A stretch of 64,000 nt of DNA from Micromonospora carbonacea (GCF_014205165.1 NZ_JACHMZ010000001.1:310001-374000), one strand, 5' to 3'. Shown: positions 16,972 to 25,082, counted from the stretch's first letter. Notes: generated by a model not told the origin, from the letters alone. Program-made: numbers and translations.

Positions 16972-16976
16972 ACTGC

Positions 16977-17027
16977 AAGGAGGGGCCCCTTGTTAGCGCT
17001 TTCGCGGTAACAAGGGGCCCCTCCTAA
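16977..17027. repeat. Intergenic palindromic repeat, copy 5 (perfect long hairpin)
   Basis: Arms 16978-16995 and 17008-17025 are perfectly complementary over 18 bp (AGGAGGGGCCCCTTGTTA), loop of 12 nt (GCGCTTTCGCGG). It separates the convergent gpmA and phoU genes. This is the most symmetrical copy and shows that the family folds as one long hairpin. Confidence 0.92.
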
Positions 17028-17039
17028 CGCCTGGGGCGC

Positions 17040-17693
17040 TCACTCGGCCGACACGGCGGGCTCCCCGGTGATCAGGTAGACGACGTGCTCGCCGGCGTTG
17101 ACCGCGTGGTCGGCGAACCGCTCGTAGAACCGGCCGAGCAGGGTGGCGTCGATCGCCGTCTCCACCCCGTACGGCCAGTCGTCGCCGAGCAGCACCTCGA
17201 AGAGGCTCTTGTGCAGGTCGTCCATGGCGTCGTCGTCGCGGTCCAGCTCGGCGGCGAGGTCGGCGTCGGGCTTGGCCAGCACCGAGCCGATCTTCTCGGC
17301 CATCCGGTCGGCGATCGACGCCATGTCGACGAAGACCGGCCGCAGCTCCGCCGGCACGGCCGGCGACGGGTGCCGGCGCAGCGCCGTCTTCGCCACGTGG
17401 TCGGCCAGGTCGCCCATCCGCTCCAGGTCGGCGGCCACGTGCAGGGCGGTGATCATGGCCCGCAGGTCGGAGGCGACGGGGGCCTGCCGGGCCAGCAGGT
17501 CGCAGACCCGCTCCTCGACGTGCCGGTAGAGCTCGTCGATCTCGGCGTCCCGCTCGATCACGTTCTCGGCGGCCTGGCGGTCGGCGGTGAGCAGGGCGCG
17601 GGTGGCCTGGCGCATGGCCGCGCGGATGGCCTCGGCCATGTCCACCAGCAGCTGGCTGACAATCTGGAGGTCGGCCCGGAACTCGTCGCGCAT
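17040..17693 (-). CDS. phoU: Phosphate signalling regulator PhoU
   Basis: A 217-aa two-repeat helical bundle protein that links the Pst phosphate transporter with the sensor kinase and keeps the regulon off when phosphate is plentiful. The two PhoU repeats are visible as MRDEFRADLQIVSQLLVDMA..DRQAAENVIERDAEIDELYR and LRPVFVDMASIADRMAEKIG..DRDDDAMDDLHKSLFEVLL, each with the E/DxxxD metal-binding pattern. ATG 17693 has AGGA at 7 nt; the overlapping ATG 17696 and GTG 17699 cannot be excluded. It is transcribed divergently from senX3-regX3, with PHO boxes in between, the same arrangement as phoU-phoRP in Streptomyces. Confidence 0.94.
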   Translation of the reverse strand: MRDEFRADLQIVSQLLVDMAEAIRAAMRQATRALLTADRQAAENVIERDAEIDELYRHVEERVCDLLARQAPVASDLRAMITALHVAADLERMGDLADHVAKTALRRHPSPAVPAELRPVFVDMASIADRMAEKIGSVLAKPDADLAAELDRDDDAMDDLHKSLFEVLLGDDWPYGVETAIDATLLGRFYERFADHAVNAGEHVVYLITGEPAVSAE

Positions 17694-17784
17694 CATCACG
17701 TCCTGTGGTCGGTGGTCGCCGGCCCCGCTGGTACGGGCGTCGGCGCTGGTCTGGCAGGGTGCGCGACAACCGTAGGCCGGGGGA

Positions 17785-17833
17785 GATGACCGGAGGTGAA
17801 CGCTGGTGAACGACGCGGGACCGACGGGTGAAC
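17785..17833 (-). promoter_or_regulatory. PHO-box array between phoU and senX3
   Basis: Three exact GTTCACC heptamers (minus strand) at 17833-17827, 17811-17805 and 17801-17795, plus degenerate GGTCCCG (17822-17816) and GGTCATC (17791-17785). Spacing is 11, 11, 10 and 10 nt, as in the direct-repeat sites of streptomycete PhoP and mycobacterial RegX3. The array could control both divergent genes. Confidence 0.85.
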
Positions 17834-17893
17834 ATCGCCGGAAGCGAGAGCGTTTCATCCTGTTTGTGGCGATGTCCAGATGAACAATGACCC

Positions 17894-17899
17894 TACGAT
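17894..17899 (+). promoter_or_regulatory. Leaderless -10 box of senX3
   Basis: TACGAT, 6 nt before the GTG at 17906. Confidence 0.5.
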
Positions 17900-17905
17900 C
17901 GCCGG

Positions 17906-19234
17906 GTGGAGTGGGCGGTGACGGCGGCGGCGGTCGTGACACTGGTGGCCGGGCTGGCCATCGGGTCGCTGCTGCCCCGGCTCGTCCGGTCGTGGCGTCG
18001 CCGCGGCCCGGCCGCCGGGAGCGGCGGCCCCGCCCGCCTGTTCCGGACCAGGGGGAGGCCCATGATGGTCGACGAGCAGCAGACCGGCCTCTCCAGCCTG
18101 GGCCGCCGCACGGTGGACTCGCTGCGGGCCGGCGTCGTGGTGCTCGACCCCGACGACGTGCCGGTGCTGGTCAACCCGGCGGCCCGCGCGATGGGACTGC
18201 TGCGCACCGGGGCCACGCCCGGCTCGATCGCCGCGCACCCCCTGATCCGTACCCTCGCGGGTCAGGTGCGGCGCACCGGCGTGCGGCGCGAGATCGAGCT
18301 GGACCTGCCGCGTGGCCGCGACGCCTCCGGCCCCGACCCGCTGGGCGTGCACCTGCGGGCGATGGCCATCGGCGGCGGGCACGTGGCCGTGGAGGCGGCC
18401 GACGTCACCGAGTCGCACCGGCTGGCCCGGGTCCGCCGGGACTTCGTGGCCAACGTCAGCCACGAGCTGAAGACGCCGATCGGGGCCCTGCAACTGCTCG
18501 CCGAGGCGCTGCTCGACGCCACCGAGCCGGCCGGGGCGGGGGCCCCCGACCTCTCCGAGGACCTGGTGGCCGCGCGCCGGTTCGCCGAGCGCATCCAGCA
18601 CGAGTCGACCCGGCTGGGGCGGCTGGTGCAGGAGCTGCTGGAGCTGACCCGGCTCCAGGGCGCGGAGCCGCAGCCCGCCCCGGAGCCGGTCGCCCTGGAC
18701 TGGGTGATCGCCGAGGTGATCGACCGCACCCGCACCACCGCCGCCGCCCGGCGGATCGAGGTGGCCACCGAGGGCGAGCGCGGCCTTACCGTGTACGGCA
18801 GCGACACCCAGCTCGCCACCGCAGTGGCGAACCTCGTCGAGAACGGCATCACCTACTCCGGCGAGGACACCACCGTCCGGGTCACCACCCGGGCCGACGG
18901 CGAGCACGTCACGATCTCCGTCGCCGACCAGGGCATCGGGATCGCGCCGACGGACGTCGAGCGGATCTTCGAACGGTTCTACCGGGCCGACCAGGCCCGC
19001 TCCCGGGCCACCGGCGGCACCGGCCTCGGCCTGGCCATCGTCAAACACATCGCCAGCAACCATGGCGGCCGGGTCGAGGTGTCGAGCACCCTTGGTGGTG
19101 GGTCGACGTTCACCCTCCGGCTGCCCGCCCGTCCACCGGACGACCTGCTGCCGACACCGCAACCGGATGGGATCGAGGCCGGCCCGGCCGAGCTTCCGGC
19201 AGGTCCGACCGCTATGAAAGGAATACCCCGTTGA
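17906..19234 (+). CDS. senX3: Phosphate-sensing histidine kinase SenX3/PhoR
   Basis: A 442-aa membrane kinase. One N-terminal transmembrane segment (residues about 3-24), a basic juxtamembrane stretch, a PAS-like domain (about 65-170), then HisKA with the phosphorylated histidine in NVSHELKTP (His186), and an ATPase domain with N box LVENGITYS, G1 DQGIGIAP, F box ERFYR and G2 GGTGLGLAIVKHI. The Pro/Ala-rich tail from about 405 is unstructured. It phosphorylates the regulator encoded next, with which it overlaps by 4 nt (TTGA). GTG 17906 follows a TACGAT -10 box at 6 nt, pointing to a leaderless message. PHO boxes upstream suggest self-control. Called PhoR in streptomycetes. Confidence 0.94.
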   Translation: MEWAVTAAAVVTLVAGLAIGSLLPRLVRSWRRRGPAAGSGGPARLFRTRGRPMMVDEQQTGLSSLGRRTVDSLRAGVVVLDPDDVPVLVNPAARAMGLLRTGATPGSIAAHPLIRTLAGQVRRTGVRREIELDLPRGRDASGPDPLGVHLRAMAIGGGHVAVEAADVTESHRLARVRRDFVANVSHELKTPIGALQLLAEALLDATEPAGAGAPDLSEDLVAARRFAERIQHESTRLGRLVQELLELTRLQGAEPQPAPEPVALDWVIAEVIDRTRTTAAARRIEVATEGERGLTVYGSDTQLATAVANLVENGITYSGEDTTVRVTTRADGEHVTISVADQGIGIAPTDVERIFERFYRADQARSRATGGTGLGLAIVKHIASNHGGRVEVSSTLGGGSTFTLRLPARPPDDLLPTPQPDGIEAGPAELPAGPTAMKGIPR

Positions 19235-19914
19235 GCCGCGTTCTGGTGGTCGAGGACGAGGAGTCGTTCTCCGACGCCCTGTCGTACATGCTCCGCAAGG
19301 AGGGCTTCGAGGTCTCGGTCGCGGCCACCGGCCCGTCGGCCCTCACCGAGTTCGACCGGACGGGCGCGGACATCGTGCTGCTCGACCTGATGCTGCCCGA
19401 GATGTCCGGCACCGAGGTGTGCCGGCAGCTCCGCCAGCGCTCGCACGTGCCGATCATCATGGTCACCGCGCGGGACAGCGAGATCGACAAGGTGGTCGGC
19501 CTGGAGATCGGGGCCGACGACTACGTGACGAAGCCGTACTCGCCCCGGGAGCTGGTGGCCCGGATCCGGGCGGTGCTGCGCCGGCAGACCCCCGACGTGG
19601 CCGAGTCGGGGGCACCGACCCTGGCGGCCGGGCCGGTGCGGATGGACATCGAACGGCACGTCGTCACCGTGGACGGGGGCACCGTGCAGCTTCCGCTCAA
19701 GGAGTTCGAGCTGCTGGAGCTGCTGCTGCGCAACGCCGGCCGGGTGCTGACCCGGGGCCAGCTCATCGACCGGGTCTGGGGCGCCGACTACGTCGGCGAC
19801 ACGAAGACCCTCGACGTGCACGTCAAGCGGCTGCGCTCGAAGATCGAGCCGGAGCCGTCCGCGCCGCGCTTCATCGTCACCGTCCGGGGCCTGGGCTACA
19901 AGTTCGAGCCGTGA
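19231..19914 (+). CDS. regX3: Phosphate response regulator RegX3/PhoP (OmpR type)
   Basis: A 227-aa OmpR-family regulator. The receiver domain has the acidic pair in VVEDE (residues 6-10), the phosphorylated Asp52 in LLDLMLPE, the TA switch in MVTARDS and the lysine in VTKPYSPREL. The C-terminal winged helix (about 130-227) shows LPLKEFELLELLLRNAGRVL and TLDVHVKRLRSKIE, ending VRGLGYKFEP. It starts with TTG 19231, overlapping the kinase stop and preceded by AAAGGA at 8 nt. Family knowledge says it activates phosphate-scavenging genes through GTTCACC direct repeats, which occur in front of its own operon here. Confidence 0.95.
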   Translation: MSRVLVVEDEESFSDALSYMLRKEGFEVSVAATGPSALTEFDRTGADIVLLDLMLPEMSGTEVCRQLRQRSHVPIIMVTARDSEIDKVVGLEIGADDYVTKPYSPRELVARIRAVLRRQTPDVAESGAPTLAAGPVRMDIERHVVTVDGGTVQLPLKEFELLELLLRNAGRVLTRGQLIDRVWGADYVGDTKTLDVHVKRLRSKIEPEPSAPRFIVTVRGLGYKFEP

Positions 19915-19973
19915 CAGGCCCGATCACCGCCTGACCGCACCCGGTCGGTGCGCTGAGCAATCGCCAGCGTGGT

Positions 19974-20024
19974 TAGGAAGGGGCCCTTCCTATACAGAAA
20001 GCGTTAACAGGGGGCCCTTCCTTA
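19974..20024. repeat. Intergenic palindromic repeat, copy 6 (supplies a stop codon)
   Basis: TAGGAAGGGGCCCTTCCTA (itself a 19-nt palindrome), linker TACAGAAAGC, then GTTAACAGGGGGCCCTTCCTTA. Its last three bases (20022-20024), read on the minus strand, are the TAA stop of the next gene. Confidence 0.9.
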
Positions 20025-20828
20025 CGCGCTGGCCGGGTGGGGGGCGACCTGGCCCTGCCGCAGCCGGGCCGCGCACAGCTCCGCGAGCTTCGCGTACGCC
20101 GCCGCGCCGACCAGCGCGGTCAGCTCCGGGCCGTACGAGACGTACATCGGCTCGGTGCCGACGTGCGCGTCCGTCGACGAGGTGCACCACCAGTCGAGGT
20201 CGTGCCCGCCCGCGCCCCAGCCCCGCCGGTCGAACTCGGCCAGCGTGGAGACCAGCACCTTCGTGTCGTCGGGCCGCTTGTGCCACTCCTGGTCTCGGCG
20301 GATCGGCAACTGCCAGCAGACGTCCGGCTTGTATTCCAGCGGGTGCACCCCGTCGCGCAGGGCCTGGGCGTGCAGCGCGCAGCCGCCCCCGCCGGGAAAG
20401 TCTGCGTCGTTGAGGAACACGCACGGGGCGTCGACCGCGCGGGTGGCGGTGCGCCGGGCCGGCGTCTTGCCGTCGACCGTGTCGTCGGCGGTCCAGTTCT
20501 TGAACCCGCGCCGGAAGTGCTGCCAGTTGTCCGGGGTGAGCCGCTTGACCGCCGCCCGGACCCGCTTCTCGTCGTCGGCGTCGGTGAAGAACGCCCCGTG
20601 CGAGCAGCAGCCGTCGGCGGCCCGGCCGGCGACGATGCCGTGGCAGCCCCGGCCGAACACGCACGTCCAGCGGGACAGCAGCCAGGTCAGGTCGGCGCGG
20701 ACCACGTGGGTGGCGTCGGCCGGGTCGACGAACTCGATCCACTCCCGGGGGAAGTCCAGCCCCACCTCGCGGCTGCGCGGGTCGTCGGGGTCGTCCACCA
20801 GCACCTGGATCTCGATCTGGCTCGTCAC
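20022..20828 (-). CDS. Cysteine-rich conserved actinobacterial protein (Rv0495c-like)
   Basis: A 268-aa soluble protein with eight or more cysteines. The central block has [41 protein letters not shown] and DVCWQLP, an arrangement that resembles zinc- or iron-sulfur-binding CxxxC proteins such as the DUF3109 and YkgJ groups. The start of the protein is a short beta segment ([14 protein letters not shown]). I do not know its function. Its place between regX3 and ppx matches Rv0495c in M. tuberculosis. GTG 20828 is fixed by a TACGCT -10 box ending 7 nt upstream. The TAA stop is part of repeat copy 6. Confidence 0.75.
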   Translation of the reverse strand: MTSQIEIQVLVDDPDDPRSREVGLDFPREWIEFVDPADATHVVRADLTWLLSRWTCVFGRGCHGIVAGRAADGCCSHGAFFTDADDEKRVRAAVKRLTPDNWQHFRRGFKNWTADDTVDGKTPARRTATRAVDAPCVFLNDADFPGGGGCALHAQALRDGVHPLEYKPDVCWQLPIRRDQEWHKRPDDTKVLVSTLAEFDRRGWGAGGHDLDWWCTSSTDAHVGTEPMYVSYGPELTALVGAAAYAKLAELCAARLRQGQVAPHPASA

Positions 20829-20835
20829 CCGGACC

Positions 20836-20841
20836 AGCGTA
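20836..20841 (-). promoter_or_regulatory. Leaderless -10 box of the Cys-rich protein gene
   Basis: TACGCT on the minus strand, 7 nt before the GTG at 20828. Confidence 0.5.
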
Positions 20842-20889
20842 CGCCCGGTGCCCCGTTCGCACCGGCGAGCCACCGATCCGGGCAGGCCC

Positions 20890-20895
20890 TAGTGT
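20890..20895 (+). promoter_or_regulatory. Leaderless -10 box of ppx
   Basis: TAGTGT, 7 nt before the ATG at 20903. It forms a 49-bp back-to-back promoter pair with the box at 20836-20841. Confidence 0.5.
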
Positions 20896-20902
20896 CTTCG
20901 GC

Positions 20903-21868
20903 ATGCGACTGGGAGTGCTCGACGTCGGTTCCAACACGGTGCACCTGCTGGTGGTCGACGCCCACCCCGGCGCGCACCCGTGGCCGGCGCACTCGGAGAA
21001 GGTGGTGCTCCGGCTCGCCGAGCAGATCGGCCCGGACGGCGCGCTCACCGAGGCCGGCGCGGACGGGCTGGTCCGGGCGGTCGCCGCGGCCCGCGCCTCG
21101 GCCACCCGGCTGGGCAGCGGCGACCTGCTGGCCTTCGCCACCTCCGCCGTGCGCGACGCCACCAACGCGGCCGAGGTGCTGGCGAGGGTGCGCGACGCCA
21201 CCGGCGTACGGCTGGAGGTGCTCTCCGGCGCGGACGAGGCGCGGATGACGTTCCTCGCGGTCCGGCGGTGGTTCGGCTGGTCGGCGGGCCGGCTGCTCGC
21301 CCTGGACATCGGCGGCGGATCCCTGGAGATCGCCGCCGGCATCGACGAGGATCCGGCCGTCGCCGTCTCCCTGCCGCTCGGCGCGGGCCGGCTCACCCGG
21401 GACCGGCTGCGCATCGACCCCGACGGCGCGGAGCCGCCGCCGGCCGGGGCCGTGGCGGACCTGCGGGAGTACGTCGACGGGCTGCTCGACCCGGTGGTGG
21501 AGAAGATGGCCGAGGTGGGCTGGGAACGCGCCGTGGCCACCTCGAAGACGTTCCGCACCCTGGCCCGGCTGGCCGGGGCGGCCCCCTCCGGCGCCGGGCT
21601 GTGGGCCCGGCGCAGCGTGACCCGGCAGGGGCTGCGGCAGGTCCTCGGCTTCGTCCGGCACATCCCGCCGCGCCACCTGAGCGAGCTGGAGGGGGTGAGC
21701 GTCGGCCGGGCGCACCAGTTGCTGGCCGGCGCGGTGGTGGCCGAGGCGGTGATGCGCCGGCTCGACGTGCCCGCGTTGGACATCTGCCCGTGGGCGCTGC
21801 GGGAGGGGGTCATCCTGCGCCAGCTCGACCGCTTCACCGAGAGCGCAACCCGCGGTGACCAGGCGTAA
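20903..21868 (+). CDS. ppx: Exopolyphosphatase / ppGpp phosphohydrolase family protein
   Basis: A 321-aa Ppx/GppA phosphatase of the actin/Hsp70 fold, of the short two-domain actinobacterial form (M. tuberculosis Ppx1, Rv0496). Motifs are [18 protein letters not shown] at the N-terminus (phosphate 1 loop), [27 protein letters not shown] with the catalytic glutamate, and [13 protein letters not shown] (phosphate 2 loop). The C-terminal HD-like domain of E. coli Ppx is absent. It removes terminal phosphate from short-chain polyphosphate. Placed next to the phosphate-sensing genes, it fits a phosphate/polyphosphate homeostasis cluster. TAGTGT at 7 nt upstream suggests a leaderless message. Confidence 0.93.
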   Translation: MRLGVLDVGSNTVHLLVVDAHPGAHPWPAHSEKVVLRLAEQIGPDGALTEAGADGLVRAVAAARASATRLGSGDLLAFATSAVRDATNAAEVLARVRDATGVRLEVLSGADEARMTFLAVRRWFGWSAGRLLALDIGGGSLEIAAGIDEDPAVAVSLPLGAGRLTRDRLRIDPDGAEPPPAGAVADLREYVDGLLDPVVEKMAEVGWERAVATSKTFRTLARLAGAAPSGAGLWARRSVTRQGLRQVLGFVRHIPPRHLSELEGVSVGRAHQLLAGAVVAEAVMRRLDVPALDICPWALREGVILRQLDRFTESATRGDQA

Positions 21869-21941
21869 CGCCCCGGCGGCCCGATGCGGCGCTACGGGCG
21901 GTTTGCGATTACTCGTCACGATGCCGCAACGTGGACCGGGC

Positions 21942-21947
21942 TACGCT
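21942..21947 (+). promoter_or_regulatory. Leaderless -10 box of the isomerase gene
   Basis: TACGCT, 7 nt before the GTG at 21955. Confidence 0.5.
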
Positions 21948-21954
21948 GGCAGCT

Positions 21955-22761
21955 GTGACTTCCCGCGTCCCGGTGCTCCTGTCCACGTCCTCGGTGTTCC
22001 CTGAGCGGACCGCGGCGGCGTTCCAGCTGGCCGCGGCACTCGGGTACGACGGCATCGAGGTGATGGTCTGGACCGACGCCGTCAGCCAGGACGCCGGCGC
22101 GCTGCGCGGCCTCGCCGACCACTACGGCGTGCCGGTGCTCTCCGTCCACGCCCCCTGCCTGCTGGTCACCCAGCGGGTGTGGAGCCCCGATCCGTGGGAG
22201 CGGCTGCGCCGCGCCGCCGAGCTGGCCGACACCCTGGAGGCGCCCACCGTCGTGGTGCACCCCCCGTTCACCTGGCAGCGCGACTACGCCCGCACCTTCG
22301 CCGCCGGGCTGGACGAGGTCGCCGGGCGGTTCACCGGGCTGCGCTTCGCGGTGGAGAACATGTACCCGGTGCGGATGGCCGGCCGGCAGTTCGTCCCGTA
22401 CGCCCCCGGGTGGGACCCGACCGAGACCGGCTACCCGTCGTACACCCTCGACCTGTCGCACTGCGCGGCCTCGCACACCGACGCCCTGGCCATGGCCGAC
22501 CGGATGGGCCCGGCCCTCGCCCACGTGCACCTCGGCGACGGCACCGGCGAGGGGCGCGACGAGCACCTGGTGCCGGGGCGCGGCGGCCAGCCCTGCGGCG
22601 AGCTGCTGCGGTCCCTGGCCGGGCGCGGCTTCACCGGCTCGGTGGCCGTCGAGGTCACCACGCGGGGCGCGAAGAGCCGCGCCGTCCGCGAGGCCGACCT
22701 GCGCGAGTCCCTGGAGTTCGCCCGCGCCAACCTGACCGCGCCGTCCCCCGTCGACGCCTGA
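21955..22761 (+). CDS. Sugar phosphate isomerase/epimerase family TIM barrel
   Basis: A 268-aa xylose-isomerase-like TIM barrel (AP endonuclease 2 superfamily). Likely metal ligands are seen in FAVENMYP (Glu), YTLDLSHC (Asp, His), LAHVHLGDG (His, Asp) and SVAVEVTTR (Glu). The substrate is unknown; the gene is syntenic with Rv0498, also uncharacterised. GTG 21955 is chosen over 21931 because a TACGCT box ends 7 nt before it and the protein begins with a beta strand there ([13 protein letters not shown]). Mycobacteria place proC about here; that gene is not in this window, where about 19 kb of other genes precede the BldC-like gene. Confidence 0.88.
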   Translation: MTSRVPVLLSTSSVFPERTAAAFQLAAALGYDGIEVMVWTDAVSQDAGALRGLADHYGVPVLSVHAPCLLVTQRVWSPDPWERLRRAAELADTLEAPTVVVHPPFTWQRDYARTFAAGLDEVAGRFTGLRFAVENMYPVRMAGRQFVPYAPGWDPTETGYPSYTLDLSHCAASHTDALAMADRMGPALAHVHLGDGTGEGRDEHLVPGRGGQPCGELLRSLAGRGFTGSVAVEVTTRGAKSRAVREADLRESLEFARANLTAPSPVDA

Positions 22762-22767
22762 GCCGCG

Positions 22768-22833
22768 GCCCGGCCGCCGGCCGACGCCCGGGGCGACCCG
22801 GCCCGGCCGCCGGCCGACGCGCAGGTCGACCCG
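22768..22833. repeat. Two 33-bp tandem units
   Basis: GCCCGGCCGCCGGCCGACGC occurs at 22768 and again at 22801, each followed by 13 similar bases. The units lie between convergent genes and are self-complementary (CGGCCGCCGGCCG), so they may act as a terminator. Confidence 0.7.
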
Positions 22834-22839
22834 GCCCGG

Positions 22840-23409
22840 TCAGCGCGCCGGGGCCAGCGCGTCGGCCGGGGCGGCCTGCTGCTCGCCGATCGCCGCCCGC
22901 TTGCGGGCCCGGTGCGCGGCCACGTGCGAGCGGGTGGCGCAGCGCTCCGAGCAGAACCGCCGGCAGCAGTTCGACGAGGTGTCCAGGTAGACGTTGCCGC
23001 AGCGCTCGTCGGCGCAGACCCCGAACCGGGCGCTGCCGTACTGGCAGAGCCACACCGACAGGCCCCACACCGCGCCGGCCAGGTATTCCGCGCTCACCGA
23101 CGCGCCCCGGCTGGTGACGTGCATGTGCCAGTCGCTGGAGTCGTGGCCGGAGATGCGCGGCTGCACCGGATATGCCTCCAGCAGCGCGTTCAACTCGGCG
23201 ACCGCCTCGATGTCGCGCCCCGAGGTGCCGTAGTCGAAGACGTCCCGCAGCCGCTTCTGTGCCCGCCGGAAGATCGCCAGGTCCCGGTCCGCGACCTCGT
23301 CGCGCATCCACGCGTTCTCGTCGGGGAAGAGGGCCCGCAGGTCGTCGAGGTCGTCCAGCCGGGCGTTGACGAGGTCAACCCCGGTCCGGGCGTACGCGTC
23401 GAAGTTCAC
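22840..23409 (-). CDS. CGNR zinc-finger / ABATE-domain protein
   Basis: A 189-aa probable regulator. The first part (about 1-130) is an ABATE-type helical domain (VDLVNARLDDLDDLRALFPD, LRDVFDYGTS), thought to sense stress. The C-terminal CGNR zinc finger is clear: CADERCGNVYLDTSSN then CCRRFCSERCATRSHVAAHR, with four zinc cysteines and the CGNR-like CGNV motif. Family members are inferred transcription factors. The GTG start at 23409 lies 6 nt after a TACCGT box on the minus strand, so the message is probably leaderless. It is followed upstream on the same strand by the ATP-grasp ligase gene, 18 nt away, but its own promoter suggests separate control. Confidence 0.9.
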   Translation of the reverse strand: MNFDAYARTGVDLVNARLDDLDDLRALFPDENAWMRDEVADRDLAIFRRAQKRLRDVFDYGTSGRDIEAVAELNALLEAYPVQPRISGHDSSDWHMHVTSRGASVSAEYLAGAVWGLSVWLCQYGSARFGVCADERCGNVYLDTSSNCCRRFCSERCATRSHVAAHRARKRAAIGEQQAAPADALAPAR

Positions 23410-23415
23410 ACCCCA

Positions 23416-23421
23416 ACGGTA
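23416..23421 (-). promoter_or_regulatory. Leaderless -10 box of the CGNR gene
   Basis: TACCGT on the minus strand, 6 nt before the GTG at 23409. Confidence 0.5.
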
Positions 23422-23427
23422 GACGAC

Positions 23428-24594
23428 TCACGTCAGGCGCGGCGTGTCGATGTAGTGCGGCAGGAACCGGGCGTAGTTGTCGGTGATCAGACTGGCGCTC
23501 TCCCGCAGGCCCGCGCCCGCCGGCTGGCCGTCGACGATCCAACTGCCCAGCACCACGTGGTTGCCGTCGAAGCTCGGCAGCGCCCGGAACTCCTGGTAGC
23601 AGAAGCCCTCGTCGCCGTAGTCGCTGGGATTGCTGACCTCCCCGGCGGGCGTGACGATCCGCACCGACCCGCCCTCGCGGCCGAGCAGCGGCTTCGCCAC
23701 GTACTCGGTCATCGACCGCGGCGAGTCGAGGTACGCGGGGAGGAGGTACTCGTGCCCGGGGTACAGCTCCCACAGCACGGCGAGCAGCGCCTTGTTGGAC
23801 AGCAGCAGCTTCCAGGCCGGCTCGATCCAGGTGGTCGGCGTGCCCGGCTCCAGCGCCAGCGGCCCGTAGGGCTCGGCGAGCATCCACTCCCACGGGTAGA
23901 GCTTGAAGCAGGTGGTGACCGGGGCGTCGACGGCGTCGACGAAGCGCCGGCCGTCCCAGCCGATGTCCTGGATCGGCAGCAGCTCCGCCTTCAGCCCCGC
24001 CTGCCGGGCGGTCTCGGCGAGGTAGCCGGCCGTGATCTGGTCCTCGCCCGACTCCTCCTCGTTCGACCACACCACGTGCACCCGGTCGTCGTGCAGGCCC
24101 GCGCCGATGCGCGCCCACGCCGCGACGAGGCGCTCGTGCAGGCTGTTCCACTGGTCCGCCGTCGGGCGCGTGTCCTCCAGCCAGAACCACTGCACGATGC
24201 TCGCCTCGACCAGCGAGGTGGGGGTGTCCGCGTTGTACTCCAGCAGCTTCGGCGGCCAGCTCCCGTCGTAGCAGAGGTCGAAGCGGCCGTAGAGGCTCGG
24301 CGGTCCCTCGCGCAGGGAACGGGCCACCGCCTCGGCCGCCCACCCGGGAATGCCGAACTCGACGTACCGGCCCCGGGCCACCACGTGCTCGGCGGCGGCG
24401 ACGCACATCCGGTGCAGCTCGGCGGTCGCCTCCTCCAGCCGGAGCACCTCCTCCAGGCCGAAGACGTACGCGGCGGTCTCGTCCCAGTACGACACGATCC
24501 CGCCGTCGGGCAGCTCCGTGTCGACGTAGACGAGGCCCTGCGAGCGCACCGTGGCGTCCCAGTCGGCGCGCGGGGTGGCCGCCTCGCGCCGCAC
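23428..24594 (-). CDS. Glutathionylspermidine synthase-like ATP-grasp ligase (YgiC/YjfC type)
   Basis: A 388-aa ATP-grasp protein of the C-terminal synthetase half of glutathionylspermidine synthase, without the amidase half, as in E. coli YgiC and YjfC. Motifs are YGRFDLCYDG..PPKLLEYNADTPTSLVEA, the ATP-grasp region with NKALLAVLWELYPGHEYLLP, YVAKPLLGREGGSVRI for ATP binding, and YQEFRALPSFDGNHVVLGSW near the end. Actinobacteria lack glutathione, so the substrate must differ; peptide or amine ligation is all that can be inferred. GTG 24594 follows the stop of a small lipoprotein gene after one base, indicating tight co-translation. Confidence 0.92.
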   Translation of the reverse strand: MRREAATPRADWDATVRSQGLVYVDTELPDGGIVSYWDETAAYVFGLEEVLRLEEATAELHRMCVAAAEHVVARGRYVEFGIPGWAAEAVARSLREGPPSLYGRFDLCYDGSWPPKLLEYNADTPTSLVEASIVQWFWLEDTRPTADQWNSLHERLVAAWARIGAGLHDDRVHVVWSNEEESGEDQITAGYLAETARQAGLKAELLPIQDIGWDGRRFVDAVDAPVTTCFKLYPWEWMLAEPYGPLALEPGTPTTWIEPAWKLLLSNKALLAVLWELYPGHEYLLPAYLDSPRSMTEYVAKPLLGREGGSVRIVTPAGEVSNPSDYGDEGFCYQEFRALPSFDGNHVVLGSWIVDGQPAGAGLRESASLITDNYARFLPHYIDTPRLT

Positions 24595-24595
24595 G

Positions 24596-24913
24596 TCAGC
24601 CGCCGCAGGAGGCGAGGTGGGTGCCGAAGCCGCCGCGGTCCGGCACCGCCGCGGCGGCGCCCGCCCGGGAGTCGCCGCGCCCGGCGTCGGTGGCGGCGGT
24701 GCCGGTGGCGGGCACGTGCATCGCCAGCGCAACGGTCGTCCCGCCGCCGACCGGACCGAGGGCGCAGTCGTCGTCATCGTCGTCGCCGGAGGACATGTTG
24801 CAGCCGGACACGGTGAGCGCGAGGGCGGTCAGCGCGCCGATCTGCACGGTGGCCGACCGGAGCCGGCGTCGGGGGCGTTGTTCCACGGGATCGTTGTAGC
24901 TGATCCGCGCCAC
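24596..24913 (-). CDS. Small lipoprotein paired with the ATP-grasp ligase
   Basis: A 105-aa protein. Arg-rich N-terminus (EQRPRRRLRS), hydrophobic segment (residues about 21-37) and lipobox LTVSGC with the lipid cysteine at residue 38, followed by a run of six aspartates (SSGDDDDDDC) that could bind metal or a cationic ligand. The C-terminus GGFGTHLASCGG recalls the GGFGS ends of E. coli YgiB (DUF1190), whose gene neighbours ygiC. The lipoprotein and ligase genes therefore look like a YgiB-YgiC type pair; the resemblance is by eye. GTG 24913 follows GGGGCGGG. A repeat element sits 31 nt upstream of the start. Confidence 0.72.
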   Translation of the reverse strand: MARISYNDPVEQRPRRRLRSATVQIGALTALALTVSGCNMSSGDDDDDDCALGPVGGGTTVALAMHVPATGTAATDAGRGDSRAGAAAAVPDRGGFGTHLASCGG

Positions 24914-24943
24914 GTCACCCGCCCCGGGCCTGCGCCCCCGGGC

Positions 24944-25023
24944 AAGGAAGGGCCCCTTGTTAACGCATTCGGTAGAGAAGGGTTCCCTTCTCAACCGCCC
25001 CGGTTAATAGGGGGCCCTTCCTT
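24944..25023. repeat. Intergenic palindromic repeat, copy 7, plus an extra half unit
   Basis: A full element (24944-24993: AAGGAAGGGGCCCCTTGTTA-type arm, linker CGCATTCGGTAG, AGAAGGGTTCCCTTCTCA) followed after 9 nt by a lone right arm GTTAATAGGGGGCCCTTCCTT (25003-25023). It is the only copy with one and a half units and lies between divergent genes. Confidence 0.88.
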
Positions 25024-25070
25024 CAGTCGCGGCGGGGGCCGCCGCCGGGCGGGGTGGTGCCCCCTGGCGT

Positions 25071-25076
25071 TACGCT
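25071..25076 (+). promoter_or_regulatory. Leaderless -10 box of the proline dehydrogenase gene
   Basis: TACGCT, 6 nt before the ATG at 25083. Confidence 0.5.
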
Positions 25077-25082
25077 CAGCTC

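Noticed and set aside
22768..22833. CRISPR array from the repeated GCCCGGCCGCCGG units
   Set aside because: Only two adjoining units without spacers; a plain tandem duplication. No CRISPR array is seen anywhere in the window.
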